From positions 27,664-91,663 of the IMG/VR virus record IMGVR_UViG_3300000115_000007: a DNA stretch of 64,000 nucleotides. The stretch is one strand, 5' to 3'. This document shows positions 6,306 through 14,388 of this stretch, piece after piece. The notes under the pieces are model-generated. The model was not told where the DNA came from and searched no databases. It saw only the letters and a program-made list of their open reading frames with translations. Source of the DNA: a virus. The translations under genes were made by a program, and so were the position numbers. Each line of letters opens with the position of its first letter. Within the stretch, counting starts at the first letter, position 1.

Positions 6306-7419
6306 GACAGCAAAAAGAGCTAAAGTTAAACCAACATTTTCTCGACGTGCAAGAACTGGTTTTGCGGCTGCGCCTCAAGATAACTTTCGTAATTTTAATG
6401 ATTACGTCCGAACAGAAGTTGATAAGAAAGATGTTATAAGCAAGATTAAGTCTTATATCAGAAAAGTTGTTCCTAAAACTGATGCCAAAATAGCCATGGA
6501 AGCGCCTGAGTGGTCCTTTGCGGGTCTACCTTTATTGGCATCTACTATCGTATGGAAAGAAATGGATAAAGAATTCCCAGCATGGTGGGATGCTGATAAG
6601 GTTCTGAAAAAGCATGTAAAAGAATTACTAGCGCGCGGTAGAGCTAAACAAGCTGAAAAGGCTAATAAGCCAGAAGAAACTGGTCCAGTAAAGAAAACCA
6701 TTCAAGAAATTATTCAAGAGCGTACGTCTGAATTTATCGGCGGAATTGATAATGTCGTAGATAATTGGGAAACTGCTGGCGACTATTCAGTCTATGACGA
6801 ATTAAAGAAAATCGATGCTCCATATAATATGGCTAAGACTGCTTTTGCGTATTATACACCTCAGATGAATGAAATCAATGAGCTTGTCAATGATAAGCCT
6901 GAAGATCTTCTTGAGGCATATTCAAGCTGGTCAACATCACGTCGTAAAAAATATCTAAAATTTCTTACCGAACTATGTGCTGAAATCGAAAAGTATATGG
7001 CTTCGAAAAAAGCTTTGCGTGCTACTCGTAAACCCAAAGTTAAAACTGCAGACAAACAGGTTGAAAAACTTAACTATGCAAAAGAGTCGAAAGAATATAA
7101 GCTAACATCTATTACGCCTACTTCAATTATCGGTGCAATGCGGCTTTATACTTTCAATACGAAATATAGAGAATTAACTGAATATGTGTGTCAAAAGGCA
7201 ATTGGCTTTGAAGTCAAAGGTACTACTATTCTCGGATTGGATGCTGACCTATGTCGGAGCACACGTCTCCGTAAGCCTGATGAATTTATTCCAGCAATCT
7301 TGAGTAAATCATCAACACAGATCAATAAAGAATGGTCAAAGCTTACGACTAAAACATCAAAAAATGTTAATGGTCGTATTAATAAAGATGTTATCATATT
7401 AAGAGCTTTGGCAAAGTAG
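6286..7419 (+). CDS. hypothetical 377-aa phage protein
   Basis: A large protein for this region with a very basic N-terminus (residues 1-25, Arg/Lys-rich), a helical middle with a charged Lys/Glu stretch around 110-150, a second basic linker around 235-255 and a mixed C-terminal domain. No catalytic motif is visible. It sits just upstream of gp33 and gp32, so a role in late transcription or replication is possible but not shown. The start could also be the ATG at 6292. I do not recognise the family with confidence. Confidence 0.65.
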   Translation: MIMVARKTAKRAKVKPTFSRRARTGFAAAPQDNFRNFNDYVRTEVDKKDVISKIKSYIRKVVPKTDAKIAMEAPEWSFAGLPLLASTIVWKEMDKEFPAWWDADKVLKKHVKELLARGRAKQAEKANKPEETGPVKKTIQEIIQERTSEFIGGIDNVVDNWETAGDYSVYDELKKIDAPYNMAKTAFAYYTPQMNEINELVNDKPEDLLEAYSSWSTSRRKKYLKFLTELCAEIEKYMASKKALRATRKPKVKTADKQVEKLNYAKESKEYKLTSITPTSIIGAMRLYTFNTKYRELTEYVCQKAIGFEVKGTTILGLDADLCRSTRLRKPDEFIPAILSKSSTQINKEWSKLTTKTSKNVNGRINKDVIILRALAK

Positions 7420-7430
7420 AAAGGAATAAA

Positions 7431-7664
7431 ATGAGCGAAGAAATACAATTTATGAATCGTGCAAAATTTAGTAAAATTATTGAATCACAGGTAATTGATA
7501 AGAAGCTATCGTATATGGACGCAGTAATTGAAACATGTGATATGACAAATATCGATCCACAAGATGTTAAAAAGTTTATCTCAAAAGTAATTAAAGAAAA
7601 AATCGAGGCTGAAGCGATGAGTCTTAATTTTTTACCAAAACAAAATGAATTGCTATTTGAATGA
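7431..7664 (+). CDS. 33: gp33-like late-transcription co-activator
   Basis: A 77-aa protein matching T4 gp33 in layout: a helical core (IIESQVIDKKLSYMDAV, aligning with IIEKMVEEFGMSYLEA in T4), then KEKIEAEAMSLNFL (T4 IEKIQSEAIDENLL) and a C-terminal hydrophobic-acidic end, NELLFE (T4 ends DFLL). In T4, gp33 binds the RNA-polymerase flap and uses this tail to contact the sliding clamp, activating late promoters with gp55. The TATAAATA boxes elsewhere in the window are the expected targets. It lacks the N-terminal extension of T4 gp33 (112 aa). Confidence 0.8.
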   Translation: MSEEIQFMNRAKFSKIIESQVIDKKLSYMDAVIETCDMTNIDPQDVKKFISKVIKEKIEAEAMSLNFLPKQNELLFE

Positions 7665-7837
7665 TACGTTGGTACGATTATGTAGCAGTGGCCATCATGA
7701 CAGTGTTTATATTTCCAGCTGCAATAATGATATTACCGCCAATAATTAATTTAAATGCTATTATACCTCTGTATGCTTCTTGGTATATGTGGGTAATGTA
7801 CTGCGATAAAAGACAGAGTATGGAAAATGACAGATAA
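7661..7837 (+). CDS. small membrane protein, two predicted spans
   Basis: A 58-aa protein starting in the ATGA overlap with gp33. Two hydrophobic stretches (about residues 8-28 and 31-46) are rich in Ile, Met and aromatic residues; it begins IRWYDY and ends in a basic hydrophilic tail. I recognise similar small membrane proteins next to gp33 in marine T4-type phages. Function unknown. Confidence 0.6.
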   Translation: MIRWYDYVAVAIMTVFIFPAAIMILPPIINLNAIIPLYASWYMWVMYCDKRQSMENDR

Positions 7838-7952
7838 CGAAATACAAGAATTTATTAAAATGTTTAAAGGAGTACTACCAGACCCAGACAACTATCCGAC
7901 AACTTTTGACTATTACTATCAACTATATAAACATATAAAACAAAGGAACTAA
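7827..7952 (+). CDS. conserved small phage protein
   Basis: A 41-aa protein with the pattern FKGVLPDPDNYPTTFDYYYQ and a basic tail, overlapping the previous gene by 11 bases. This PDPxxYPxxFxYY pattern is familiar from tiny hypothetical proteins of marine T4-type phages. No known role. Confidence 0.6.
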   Translation: MTDNEIQEFIKMFKGVLPDPDNYPTTFDYYYQLYKHIKQRN

Positions 7953-7953
7953 A

Positions 7954-8148
7954 ATGTTTGAACTAATTATGATCACGATGCTCTTTTTGAATGATAATGA
8001 AGAGTTTTTTAATGCCGGACCGGCAAATAAAGAAGCTGGCCGTACATGGCAATATACGGGAACTCAACCTGTTCCTGAAGGCCATGTTGCGATCCCATCA
8101 ATTAATCCAGACACTGGTAAAGAAACAGTTATTTTCATCAGAAAATAA
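7954..8148 (+). CDS. hypothetical 64-aa protein
   Basis: A short protein with a hydrophobic N-terminal stretch (FELIMITMLFL), which might be a weak signal or membrane anchor, followed by a polar domain containing PEGHVAIPSINPDTGKETV. It starts one base after the previous stop with an AAAGGA site. No family recognised. Confidence 0.5.
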   Translation: MFELIMITMLFLNDNEEFFNAGPANKEAGRTWQYTGTQPVPEGHVAIPSINPDTGKETVIFIRK

Positions 8149-8161
8149 TGATATATAACAA

Positions 8162-8190
8162 TGTACAAAGCGTACAATATATTGTATAAT
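8162..8190 (+). promoter_or_regulatory. strong early/middle promoter TGTACA-17-TATAAT for gene 32
   Basis: TGTACA at 8162-8167 and a perfect TATAAT at 8185-8190 are 17 bases apart. The -35 region forms the inverted repeat TGTAC-AAAGC-GTACA (8162-8176). It is the best -10 in the first 9 kb and lies 46 bases before gene 32. Confidence 0.75.
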
Positions 8191-8236
8191 AATTCAGTAA
8201 TATAAAACATAATTCAGCAAATATAAGGAATATAAT

Positions 8237-9136
8237 ATGTCTTTTGCAAATCTTAAACGTGACCGCGGTCAAATCAACAAACTCGTTGCAGCAGCCGAAG
8301 CTGTTGGTGGAGGGACTTCTTCAAATAAATATACAGATGATCGTATGTGGAAGCCTACTGTTGATAAACAGAATAATGGTTATGCTATTATTCGCTTTCT
8401 TCCAGCTACTGAAGGTGCCGAACTTCCATGGGTTCGTTATTGGGATCATGGTTTTAAAGGTCCAACTGGTAAATGGTATATCGAAAAATCACTTACATCT
8501 ATTGGTCAAGATGATCCAGTCGGAGAACTTAATAGTAAGCTATGGAATACCGGGCTAGAATCTGACAAAGAAACAGCACGTCGTCAAAAGCGGCGGTTGC
8601 ATCACGTGTCAAATATTCTTGTGGTATCAGATCCGGGTAATCCTGCTAATGAGGGTAAAGTATTTCTTTATCAATATGGCAAGAAAATCTTTGACAAATT
8701 GATGGATGCAATGCAACCAGAGTTTGCAGATGAAGAACCAATTAATCCATTTGATTTTTGGTCTGGTGCTAACTTCAAACTGAAAATTCGGGATGTTGAA
8801 GGCTATCGCAATTACGATAAATCAGAATTTGCTCGTCAAGAAGCATTGTCTGAGGATGATACAAAGCTTGAAGGAATTTACAATTCCATGCACGATTTAA
8901 ACAAGTATGCAGAAGAAGGATATAAATCATATGCTGAACTAAAAACTAAGCTAATGAGTGTACTAGGTGAAGCAGCTGTTGCCGGTGCGCCTACCATGGC
9001 TCAAGACCGCAGTCTTGGTGAAGAACGTCCAGCGCCTGCTATCAAAGCAGTTCCTGAGCCGGCAATAAATGCAGTATCAAGTTCAGATGATGAAGATGAT
9101 ATTATGTCTCATTTTGCTAATTTAGTTAATGATTAA
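8237..9136 (+). CDS. 32: gp32 single-stranded DNA-binding protein (zinc-less)
   Basis: A 299-aa protein with the gp32 order: a basic N-terminal cooperativity segment (SFANLKRDRG), an OB-fold core with YAIIRFLPATEG and ILVVSDPGNPANEGKVF, and an acidic C-terminal tail (SSSDDEDDIMSHF) that in T4 recruits replication proteins. It would coat single-stranded DNA in replication, recombination and repair. There is no cysteine anywhere, so the T4 zinc ribbon (three Cys and one His) is missing; the region is replaced by a charged linker (about residues 95-125). It has its own strong promoter and is followed by a terminator. The T4 neighbour gp59 (helicase loader) is not visible. Confidence 0.93.
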   Translation: MSFANLKRDRGQINKLVAAAEAVGGGTSSNKYTDDRMWKPTVDKQNNGYAIIRFLPATEGAELPWVRYWDHGFKGPTGKWYIEKSLTSIGQDDPVGELNSKLWNTGLESDKETARRQKRRLHHVSNILVVSDPGNPANEGKVFLYQYGKKIFDKLMDAMQPEFADEEPINPFDFWSGANFKLKIRDVEGYRNYDKSEFARQEALSEDDTKLEGIYNSMHDLNKYAEEGYKSYAELKTKLMSVLGEAAVAGAPTMAQDRSLGEERPAPAIKAVPEPAINAVSSSDDEDDIMSHFANLVND

Positions 9137-9148
9137 ATATAACTGAGA

Positions 9149-9176
9149 AATGCCGGCTTAATGCCGGCATTTTTTT
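9149..9176 (+). terminator. rho-independent terminator between convergent operons
   Basis: The perfect 9-bp stem AATGCCGGC / GCCGGCATT with a TTAAT loop is followed by a T run. It ends the gene 32 transcript and lies directly against the end of the convergent tape-measure gene (9178), so it may also stop read-through from the other strand. Confidence 0.9.
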
Positions 9177-9177
9177 A

Positions 9178-11550
9178 TTAATATGCGTAAAGCTGTTGCC
9201 TATTTGGTGGTCCCCATCCTTCAAATCTAGGATCAAATCTTGCATGAGAAGATCCAACCGGAGGATTTGGTATAACTACTGGTGCTGATGTTGAAGTTGT
9301 GCTATTGTCAATGTTTCCAATTAATACGCCCTGCCCCTGACTTCTTGAAGCTTCTAAACTAAAATAGGCATCTTTTAATTCATCAGCAGCTCTTTGCGCA
9401 GAAGGCATAAGTTTCTTTGTAACAGCATGACCGGTTAATGCATTAAACAATGCAACCCCAGCTCCCTCTAGAGATCGATCTTCTGCTTCGGTGCCAACAG
9501 CAGCAACAATACCTGTCTCTACTGCCTTCGCGACAGCTTGTACAACTTCTGCTTCAAAACTTTTAACTGTTGGAAGTGTGCCAAATGCTTCTCTTTGATA
9601 TTCTGCATCCATATCGAGGAGCGCAACAGGCTTTGCTTTTAAATTTAATGTTTCTAATATTTTATTTCCCATTGGCATATTGCCAATCGTACTTATAACA
9701 TTACTCTTTATGTCTGCAGCCGAAGGAATAAAGTCAAATATCATATCTATCAGCCCTTGTAATTTTTCTACAACTGATTCAACAATTCCACTCATCATTT
9801 GTTTACCTTCAGTAACAATATCAGAAATCATATTAGGAATAAAACTAGTAAATATATTTTTTATCCCAGTCCATATAGAACCATTTGGCTGTGGATCTCC
9901 TTCGGCCCCTTCTGTTTTAGCAAATAGGTTTGTAAATGATGTTACCATCGCCGTTATCTTTGCAGGAATAGCAACCGTAAATACATTTTTCAAATCATCC
10001 CAAAGAGCACCGGCTGACAGTGATATACCTTCTTTAAAATCTTTTACTATACTTTTTATTTTATTAGGAAGGGCTACTGTAAATATACTTGTAACACCAC
10101 TCCAAGCTTTTTGGATCGTACTAAGTTCACCAGTTTTTCTTATAGCCATTGGATCTTTATCACCAAATCCCATCAAGCTTTTTATACCTGTTAGTACGCC
10201 ACCAACAGATTCTACTATATCTTCCATCCAACTACCTTGGTATGCTTTACTCCAAGCTTCTTTAAGTGATTTACCAGAAAATATATCTTTAATGAATACT
10301 ACTACACGTTCCATGGTTCGGACTGGAGCCATTAATAAGCTTTTAAATAATTTTTCAAAGGAAAACTGTTCGGCCCAGATACCAATTTTTCCTATCATAG
10401 ATCCGTCATCCCATTTACCGTCTTCACCAACTCCCCATGGTAATAGCTTTCTAAGAATCCATAGCATTGCGTTTTTAATTAAATCAAATGGTGCTCCAAC
10501 AAAATTAGATAACGCAGTAGTAAGTCCTTCAGAAAAAGACATTGCCCAGGTCTCACCTTTTCCAGACTCTTCTTGAAATTTTTGAATTCCTGCGAATGCT
10601 GACATGAGGACACCAATAGGCCATAATACTTTATTGAATATTCCTTTGAATAATTTAAAAACGGCTGATCCCTTAATAGATGATCCAACAGAACCGAGTG
10701 ATGATAACATTTTTCCAAACGCTCCGCTCATTACTTCTGTTATAGCAGACCCGGCTGCCCGTAGTGGTTGCAGTATCTTGCTTATTCCTTGAGTTACTCT
10801 ATGAACTATGGAAACTGGTTGAGCCGTAAATCTTCCACCGGGACCACGGCCTGTAACTGGTTTTCCGTCTATACCAAGACCTACCATTGAGTAATATCTA
10901 GCCTTTAATCCGTTCATGAAGTTTGCCATTCTAGTAGATATTTGTGTAGTAAGAGGTGTTTTCAATTCACGGCTGCCAGTGTTTAACTGCCTAGGTCCTG
11001 CTCCTTTCATATCACCATCAAATCCAAACATTCTTAATGCGGACCCTCTTAACTTAGCTATTTTGTCAAAAAACCACATAGAAAAATTAGCATATGGAGC
11101 AGGAACTAATTTTCCAAGAAGTTTGTCTGCAGTTTTTAACGGTATAAGTCCTTTTAAAGTTTTTCCTATTTTTTCAGCGTTCATTATAGCTAATTTTTCC
11201 CACCCACGAAGACCAGCAAGGGCGACACCTAATGCTGCCAATCCAGCAGTAAATGCAACTATTCCTTTAATTCCAGGAATATTTGGTAAGTTAAGTCCGG
11301 ACGTAGTAGAGCCACTGGAGCTAGACGTTGGTCGGCGAGGAGCATTAGATGCTTGCTTTGCTTCTCTCTCTGCTTCTATACGTCTTCTTTCTGTCTCAGC
11401 AGCTTGGTCTTTCATAAAATCAATGAATTGTGTAAATTTAATATTTAATTCTTCAAGCGAATGACTCTGCTTCGCCTGAGATCTTATATCTTGAGCGTTA
11501 TAAGCAGCCATGTGATTTGCTAGATCGTTTAAGTCTTTTATTTGGGCCAT
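9178..11550 (-). CDS. tail tape-measure protein (gp29 position)
   Basis: A 790-aa protein. The N-terminus (residues 1-70) is a charged helix, followed by a Ser/Thr/Pro linker and a strongly hydrophobic stretch (about 94-114, VAFTAGLAALGVALAGL). Several further amphipathic and hydrophobic helical blocks with repeated W-x-G-I/V-K-x-I-F-T patterns lie around residues 490-600. It comes directly after gp26 and the gp51-like frame, where T4-type phages keep hub and tape-measure genes, and behind a possible frameshifted chaperone as tape measures usually are. It would set tail length. Exact equivalence to T4 gp29 (590 aa) is inferred from position and composition. Confidence 0.7.
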   Translation of the reverse strand: MAQIKDLNDLANHMAAYNAQDIRSQAKQSHSLEELNIKFTQFIDFMKDQAAETERRRIEAEREAKQASNAPRRPTSSSSGSTTSGLNLPNIPGIKGIVAFTAGLAALGVALAGLRGWEKLAIMNAEKIGKTLKGLIPLKTADKLLGKLVPAPYANFSMWFFDKIAKLRGSALRMFGFDGDMKGAGPRQLNTGSRELKTPLTTQISTRMANFMNGLKARYYSMVGLGIDGKPVTGRGPGGRFTAQPVSIVHRVTQGISKILQPLRAAGSAITEVMSGAFGKMLSSLGSVGSSIKGSAVFKLFKGIFNKVLWPIGVLMSAFAGIQKFQEESGKGETWAMSFSEGLTTALSNFVGAPFDLIKNAMLWILRKLLPWGVGEDGKWDDGSMIGKIGIWAEQFSFEKLFKSLLMAPVRTMERVVVFIKDIFSGKSLKEAWSKAYQGSWMEDIVESVGGVLTGIKSLMGFGDKDPMAIRKTGELSTIQKAWSGVTSIFTVALPNKIKSIVKDFKEGISLSAGALWDDLKNVFTVAIPAKITAMVTSFTNLFAKTEGAEGDPQPNGSIWTGIKNIFTSFIPNMISDIVTEGKQMMSGIVESVVEKLQGLIDMIFDFIPSAADIKSNVISTIGNMPMGNKILETLNLKAKPVALLDMDAEYQREAFGTLPTVKSFEAEVVQAVAKAVETGIVAAVGTEAEDRSLEGAGVALFNALTGHAVTKKLMPSAQRAADELKDAYFSLEASRSQGQGVLIGNIDNSTTSTSAPVVIPNPPVGSSHARFDPRFEGWGPPNRQQLYAY

Positions 11551-11559
11551 CGTTTATTC

Positions 11560-11697
11560 CTACTGCTTTTGCTGTCGCTCTTTGTGTCTTCGCTCTTCTT
11601 CTTTCATATGATCAATTAACATCATTAAATATATTTCTCTCTCCCAGGGTATCATATTTTCTAGTTCAGTAAGTGCATAATTATGATCCTGCATCAT
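11560..11697 (-). CDS. 51: gp51-like baseplate hub assembly protein / frameshift extension of gp26
   Basis: A 45-aa frame read from ATG (minus strand, 11697) with MMQDHNYALTELENMIPWER followed by EIYLMMLIDHMKEEE. The (Y/S)xxELxxMxPWERxIYxxLL pattern is that of phage tail-assembly chaperone extensions and T4-type gp51. Upstream of the ATG the same frame stays open, through protein-like sequence (LSHENLLHYYQSNF), back to a T8 run at the end of gp26. The natural product may therefore be a gp26-gp51 fusion of 299 aa made by -1 frameshifting, with the 45-aa form as an alternative. Confidence 0.7.
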   Translation of the reverse strand: MMQDHNYALTELENMIPWEREIYLMMLIDHMKEEERRHKERQQKQ

Positions 11698-11747
11698 CCT
11701 AAAATTACTTTGATAGTAGTGTAGGAGATTTTCATGGGAGAGACATA

Positions 11748-12458
11748 TTAAAAAAAATCGGCCATTCCTTCTAGTTTCTTTTTATTATGATGACCACATT
11801 CTGAGCAGTCAAACTCAACATCTTTCATAACAGTTGGCATTTTATCAGTGTAATTTTTAATCTTTTCAAATTGCTCAGTGTTTAAAGATTCAATAAAATT
11901 AGTAATCGCTTTTGAATCTTCGTCTTTAACAATAATTCTATCATCTGCTGTGTTAACATATTTAATACAATAACCTAACATACGAATTGACATATCAGAA
12001 GGTGACATGTTAGTCATTGTTGGATCATTTAAACTATTAAAACTTGGCCATTGCATTTCTAAAGATATGTCGTCAGTTAATTCAATAATGTTACTAATTT
12101 CTGGAAGATCTGGTTTTGTATCAATTAAATTAATAGACAATTCATTTGATGTTTCACACTCCTCACATGCCACGCCAATTTTAGCTGTTTCACCTACAGA
12201 CTTAGATCTAATAATAATAAACATATATTCAATATCAAAAACTGCTAAGTCATTCCATTTAATATCAGCTTCCGGGTCAACACACGCTTTAATTGTATCA
12301 ACAATTGCTCCAAACATTTGTTGAGCATCTTGTGATTCAAGCGCTATCATTAAAACTTTTTCTTCTCTTACTAAGTACGGTCTAAATTTTATAATTTGAC
12401 CGGTAGTAGGAATACTCATTTCATATTTGGGTTTATCATTTAGTACTGGTAGTGCCAT
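11748..12458 (-). CDS. 26: gp26-like baseplate hub subunit
   Basis: A 236-aa protein with a starting region typical of T4-type gp26 (LPVLNDKPKYEMSIPTTGQ, then KFRPYLVREEKVLMIALES). It has two CxxC knuckles (Cys98/Cys101 and Cys218/Cys221, CSECGH) forming a probable four-cysteine zinc site. In T4, gp26 is a hub-assembly component. It lies between the gp54-like gene and the tape measure. The stop comes immediately after a T8 run, and a gp51-like frame follows in the -1 frame. T4 gp26 is of similar size (208 aa). Confidence 0.82.
   Translation of the reverse strand: MALPVLNDKPKYEMSIPTTGQIIKFRPYLVREEKVLMIALESQDAQQMFGAIVDTIKACVDPEADIKWNDLAVFDIEYMFIIIRSKSVGETAKIGVACEECETSNELSINLIDTKPDLPEISNIIELTDDISLEMQWPSFNSLNDPTMTNMSPSDMSIRMLGYCIKYVNTADDRIIVKDEDSKAITNFIESLNTEQFEKIKNYTDKMPTVMKDVEFDCSECGHHNKKKLEGMADFF
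11750..11757 (-). promoter_or_regulatory. candidate -1 ribosomal frameshift site (T8)
   Basis: On the minus strand the gp26 frame ends GAT TTT TTT TAA. The eight Ts include the all-T slippery heptamer T TTT TTT in the zero frame. A -1 slip would read TTA ATA TGT CTC and continue in the open gp51-like frame. The length from gp26 start to the gp51-like stop (899 bases) becomes a whole number of codons only after a -1 shift. Confidence 0.6.
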
Positions 12459-12493
12459 TATATTACCTCATTGTTTAAAATTATATTATTCAT

Positions 12494-13252
12494 TTAACCT
12501 GGATCTTTCCACGGTTTCTTTTGACCATTAGTTCTACTAGTTTTTAAAGATCCTCTTAAATCTGGATTAATCCATGTGCTTTTCTTTACTGCTGCTAACA
12601 TCGGATTAATGTTAACTATTTTTCTTTTGGATCTTTGGCTTACATAATTCTTTTCACTTCTCCAGTTTGTGTAAGTCATAGTAATTGTAATTTCAACAGT
12701 TCCATTATTATCATTTGCTAAATCTATTTGAGCAAGCGCAATTGGGAAAGCATCCTCTAAAACGACGCTATATACTACATTTCCATTCGAATCTAATTGA
12801 TGAATGACTACGTCTTTTGCATAACCACCGAACCGGCCTTTTTTAAACTCTATTTCATTAGTATCTAAATCAATTTGCCTAGACATCCATACTTCAAAAT
12901 AGTCTCGAATTTTATAATCATTTGTTTCATAAAATGAGAAATTGACATCTTGAACGCTATATCCGTATGAAACTTTTTCTGATTTCATTCCGATTCTTCG
13001 ATCGTTGGTTAGTATGCTTCTCATTGGTAATGTACAAGATTTGCATAATAAATTGACATCGCCGGTAGGATGCATTCGAGCATGATCACCGGCTTGCTGT
13101 ATCACATCATCAGGAGGCACGTCGGCGGCAACTTGTGAAACTATTGCATTCGGGCCAAGAGCAGGTAATTCAACTGCAAACTTATTAGGTCTTGCAAGAC
13201 CTTGTACCATCATGCTTTTAAATCTTTCAACTCCTAAGTCAACTTGTTTCAT
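12494..13252 (-). CDS. 54: gp54-like baseplate tail-tube initiator (gp19 fold)
   Basis: A 252-aa protein of the tail-tube superfamily. It begins with GLARPNKFAVELP, like tube proteins, and has the LPMRSILTNDRR strand and the DYFEVWMSRQI helix. A typical strand set closes it (VVLEDAFPIALAQIDLANDN, then TVEITITMTYTNW). In T4, gp54 and gp48 share this fold and form the first rings on which gp19 polymerises. The position between gp26 and gp4, and the separate gp48 at 14389, favour gp54. The C-terminus is basic. Its start overlaps the upstream gene end by 4 bases. Confidence 0.72.
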   Translation of the reverse strand: MKQVDLGVERFKSMMVQGLARPNKFAVELPALGPNAIVSQVAADVPPDDVIQQAGDHARMHPTGDVNLLCKSCTLPMRSILTNDRRIGMKSEKVSYGYSVQDVNFSFYETNDYKIRDYFEVWMSRQIDLDTNEIEFKKGRFGGYAKDVVIHQLDSNGNVVYSVVLEDAFPIALAQIDLANDNNGTVEITITMTYTNWRSEKNYVSQRSKRKIVNINPMLAAVKKSTWINPDLRGSLKTSRTNGQKKPWKDPG

Positions 13253-13830
13253 AGCATCCCTCTTGAGTTTCTATACACTTCTCTGCCAGATGCTTTATTC
13301 CAAGACGCAGTTGGAAGAAAGGTAGCTATCTCCCACTCAGGCGCGTGTACTTTTGCTAATCGACTTTTTAAATGTTTTTTAAGATAGTGTTTAATAGTAG
13401 GTTTGTAATATTGCATATTGCTAGCCGCTTTTACAGTAGCATACGTGACATTAAAATCATCATCTGACGCTGTTGTCATTAATGCATCTAGGAATTTAGC
13501 CCTAAGAACTGGAGGTAAGTAATGTAGATTCATCCCTAAAAAGCCTCCTTTTGCTTTACCGATAATAATAACAAGTGGAAAAGAATCATAGAATGGCAGT
13601 GTTTCTTTATGTTTAGGATCATAGAAAAACATACACATTTTACCAATATCGGTATTATTACTAAGAGTTAACTCTTCTTCTTGCATTAATGCGCCTTGAT
13701 TAATTCTGCGAAATTCTTTTCCTCGCATTGTAGTTATTTTTTTACGGAACCACTCGCGCGACTCTTTGGTGCGAGGAGTGATCCCTGCACGAAAAGCTTC
13801 TAATTCTAGTTTTTTAAATATCTCTGTCAT
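13249..13830 (-). CDS. conserved phage structural/assembly protein, unknown
   Basis: A 193-aa basic protein. The middle contains MCMFFYDPKHKETLPFYDSF, then PLVIIIGKAKGGFLGMNLHY and LPPVLRAKFLDAL, a pattern I recall from marine T4-type phages, where annotations vary and the role is uncertain. It lies between gp4 and gp54 on the minus strand, so it is probably made late and linked to virion assembly. No cysteine cluster or enzyme motif is visible beyond this. I leave the function open. Confidence 0.6.
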   Translation of the reverse strand: MTEIFKKLELEAFRAGITPRTKESREWFRKKITTMRGKEFRRINQGALMQEEELTLSNNTDIGKMCMFFYDPKHKETLPFYDSFPLVIIIGKAKGGFLGMNLHYLPPVLRAKFLDALMTTASDDDFNVTYATVKAASNMQYYKPTIKHYLKKHLKSRLAKVHAPEWEIATFLPTASWNKASGREVYRNSRGML

Positions 13831-13838
13831 GACTCTAT

Positions 13839-14333
13839 TTATACTTTTTTCTTAGGTTTCTTCATTGTCGGCAGAGGTTTTAAACTTTTGCCCTTTGGTC
13901 GTATTCCCATTTTATCAAGAGTATTTTCAGTCCATATTTGAAATTCCCAATTGCGGTCATCTGCATAATTTTTTGCGGCTTTCCATTTATTCATATTCTT
14001 TACATAAGTCAATCCTTCGGTAATATAACGTTTTGTTTTTTTACCTGGATTTTTGGGAGGTCGCGTTTCTTTATCTGGTTTGATTTCAACTAATATAGTT
14101 TTTTTATTCTTAAATGTAATTTTAAGATCAACAAAATATCTATGATATTTTTTATCAACTTCATACAAATATGGTACTACAACTTCTTCGCTTGACCATG
14201 ATATAACATCACTTTGCTCATCACACCATTTAAAACAATGACGCTCCCACATTGATCTATACACTATATTGGTATAGTCTCCTTTATATTTGTTTGGATT
14301 CTTTGGTTTGTATTTACCAGAATATGTTTTCAT
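13839..14333 (-). CDS. 4: gp4-like head completion protein (nuclease fold)
   Basis: A 164-aa basic protein starting KTYSGKYKPKNPNKYKGD, the signature start of T4-type gp4. It keeps a restriction-endonuclease-like acidic set: Glu30 (MWERH), Asp69 (HRYFVDL) and Glu83-x-Lys85 (VEIKP). In T4, gp4 (gp50/gp65) acts after DNA packaging so that tails can join the head, and it resembles TnsA-type nucleases. It is the first gene of the minus-strand late operon, downstream of a divergent late-type promoter. Confidence 0.88.
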   Translation of the reverse strand: MKTYSGKYKPKNPNKYKGDYTNIVYRSMWERHCFKWCDEQSDVISWSSEEVVVPYLYEVDKKYHRYFVDLKITFKNKKTILVEIKPDKETRPPKNPGKKTKRYITEGLTYVKNMNKWKAAKNYADDRNWEFQIWTENTLDKMGIRPKGKSLKPLPTMKKPKKKV

Positions 14334-14342
14334 GTTTTCCCA

Positions 14343-14350
14343 TATAAATA
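14343..14350 (+). promoter_or_regulatory. T4-type late promoter TATAAATA
   Basis: A perfect TATAAATA followed by TAACTAAC, the same extended form as at 27859. It lies 39 bases upstream of the gp48-like gene and opens the large plus-strand baseplate operon. Confidence 0.8.
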
Positions 14351-14370
14351 TAACTAACAGAATTTAACTA

Positions 14371-14378
14371 TATTTATT
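14371..14378 (-). promoter_or_regulatory. probable late promoter, variant AATAAATA
   Basis: Read on the minus strand this is AATAAATATAGTTAA, close to the TATAAATATAGCTAAC seen at 48293. It lies about 38 bases before the gp4 start, mirroring the plus-strand late promoter at 14343. The first base departs from the TATAAATA consensus. Confidence 0.5.
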
Positions 14379-14388
14379 AGGAAAACAT

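Noticed and set aside
9680-10576. A 298-aa open frame on the plus strand, opposite the tape-measure gene
   Set aside because: It is antisense to a clear minus-strand gene, has no ribosome-binding site or promoter, and its protein looks like low-information hydrophobic sequence; similar shadow frames occur elsewhere (10916-11464).
13836-13843. TATAAATA on the minus strand just before the gene starting at 13830
   Set aside because: Only five bases separate it from the start codon, so the transcript would begin inside the gene; more likely chance at the end of gp4.
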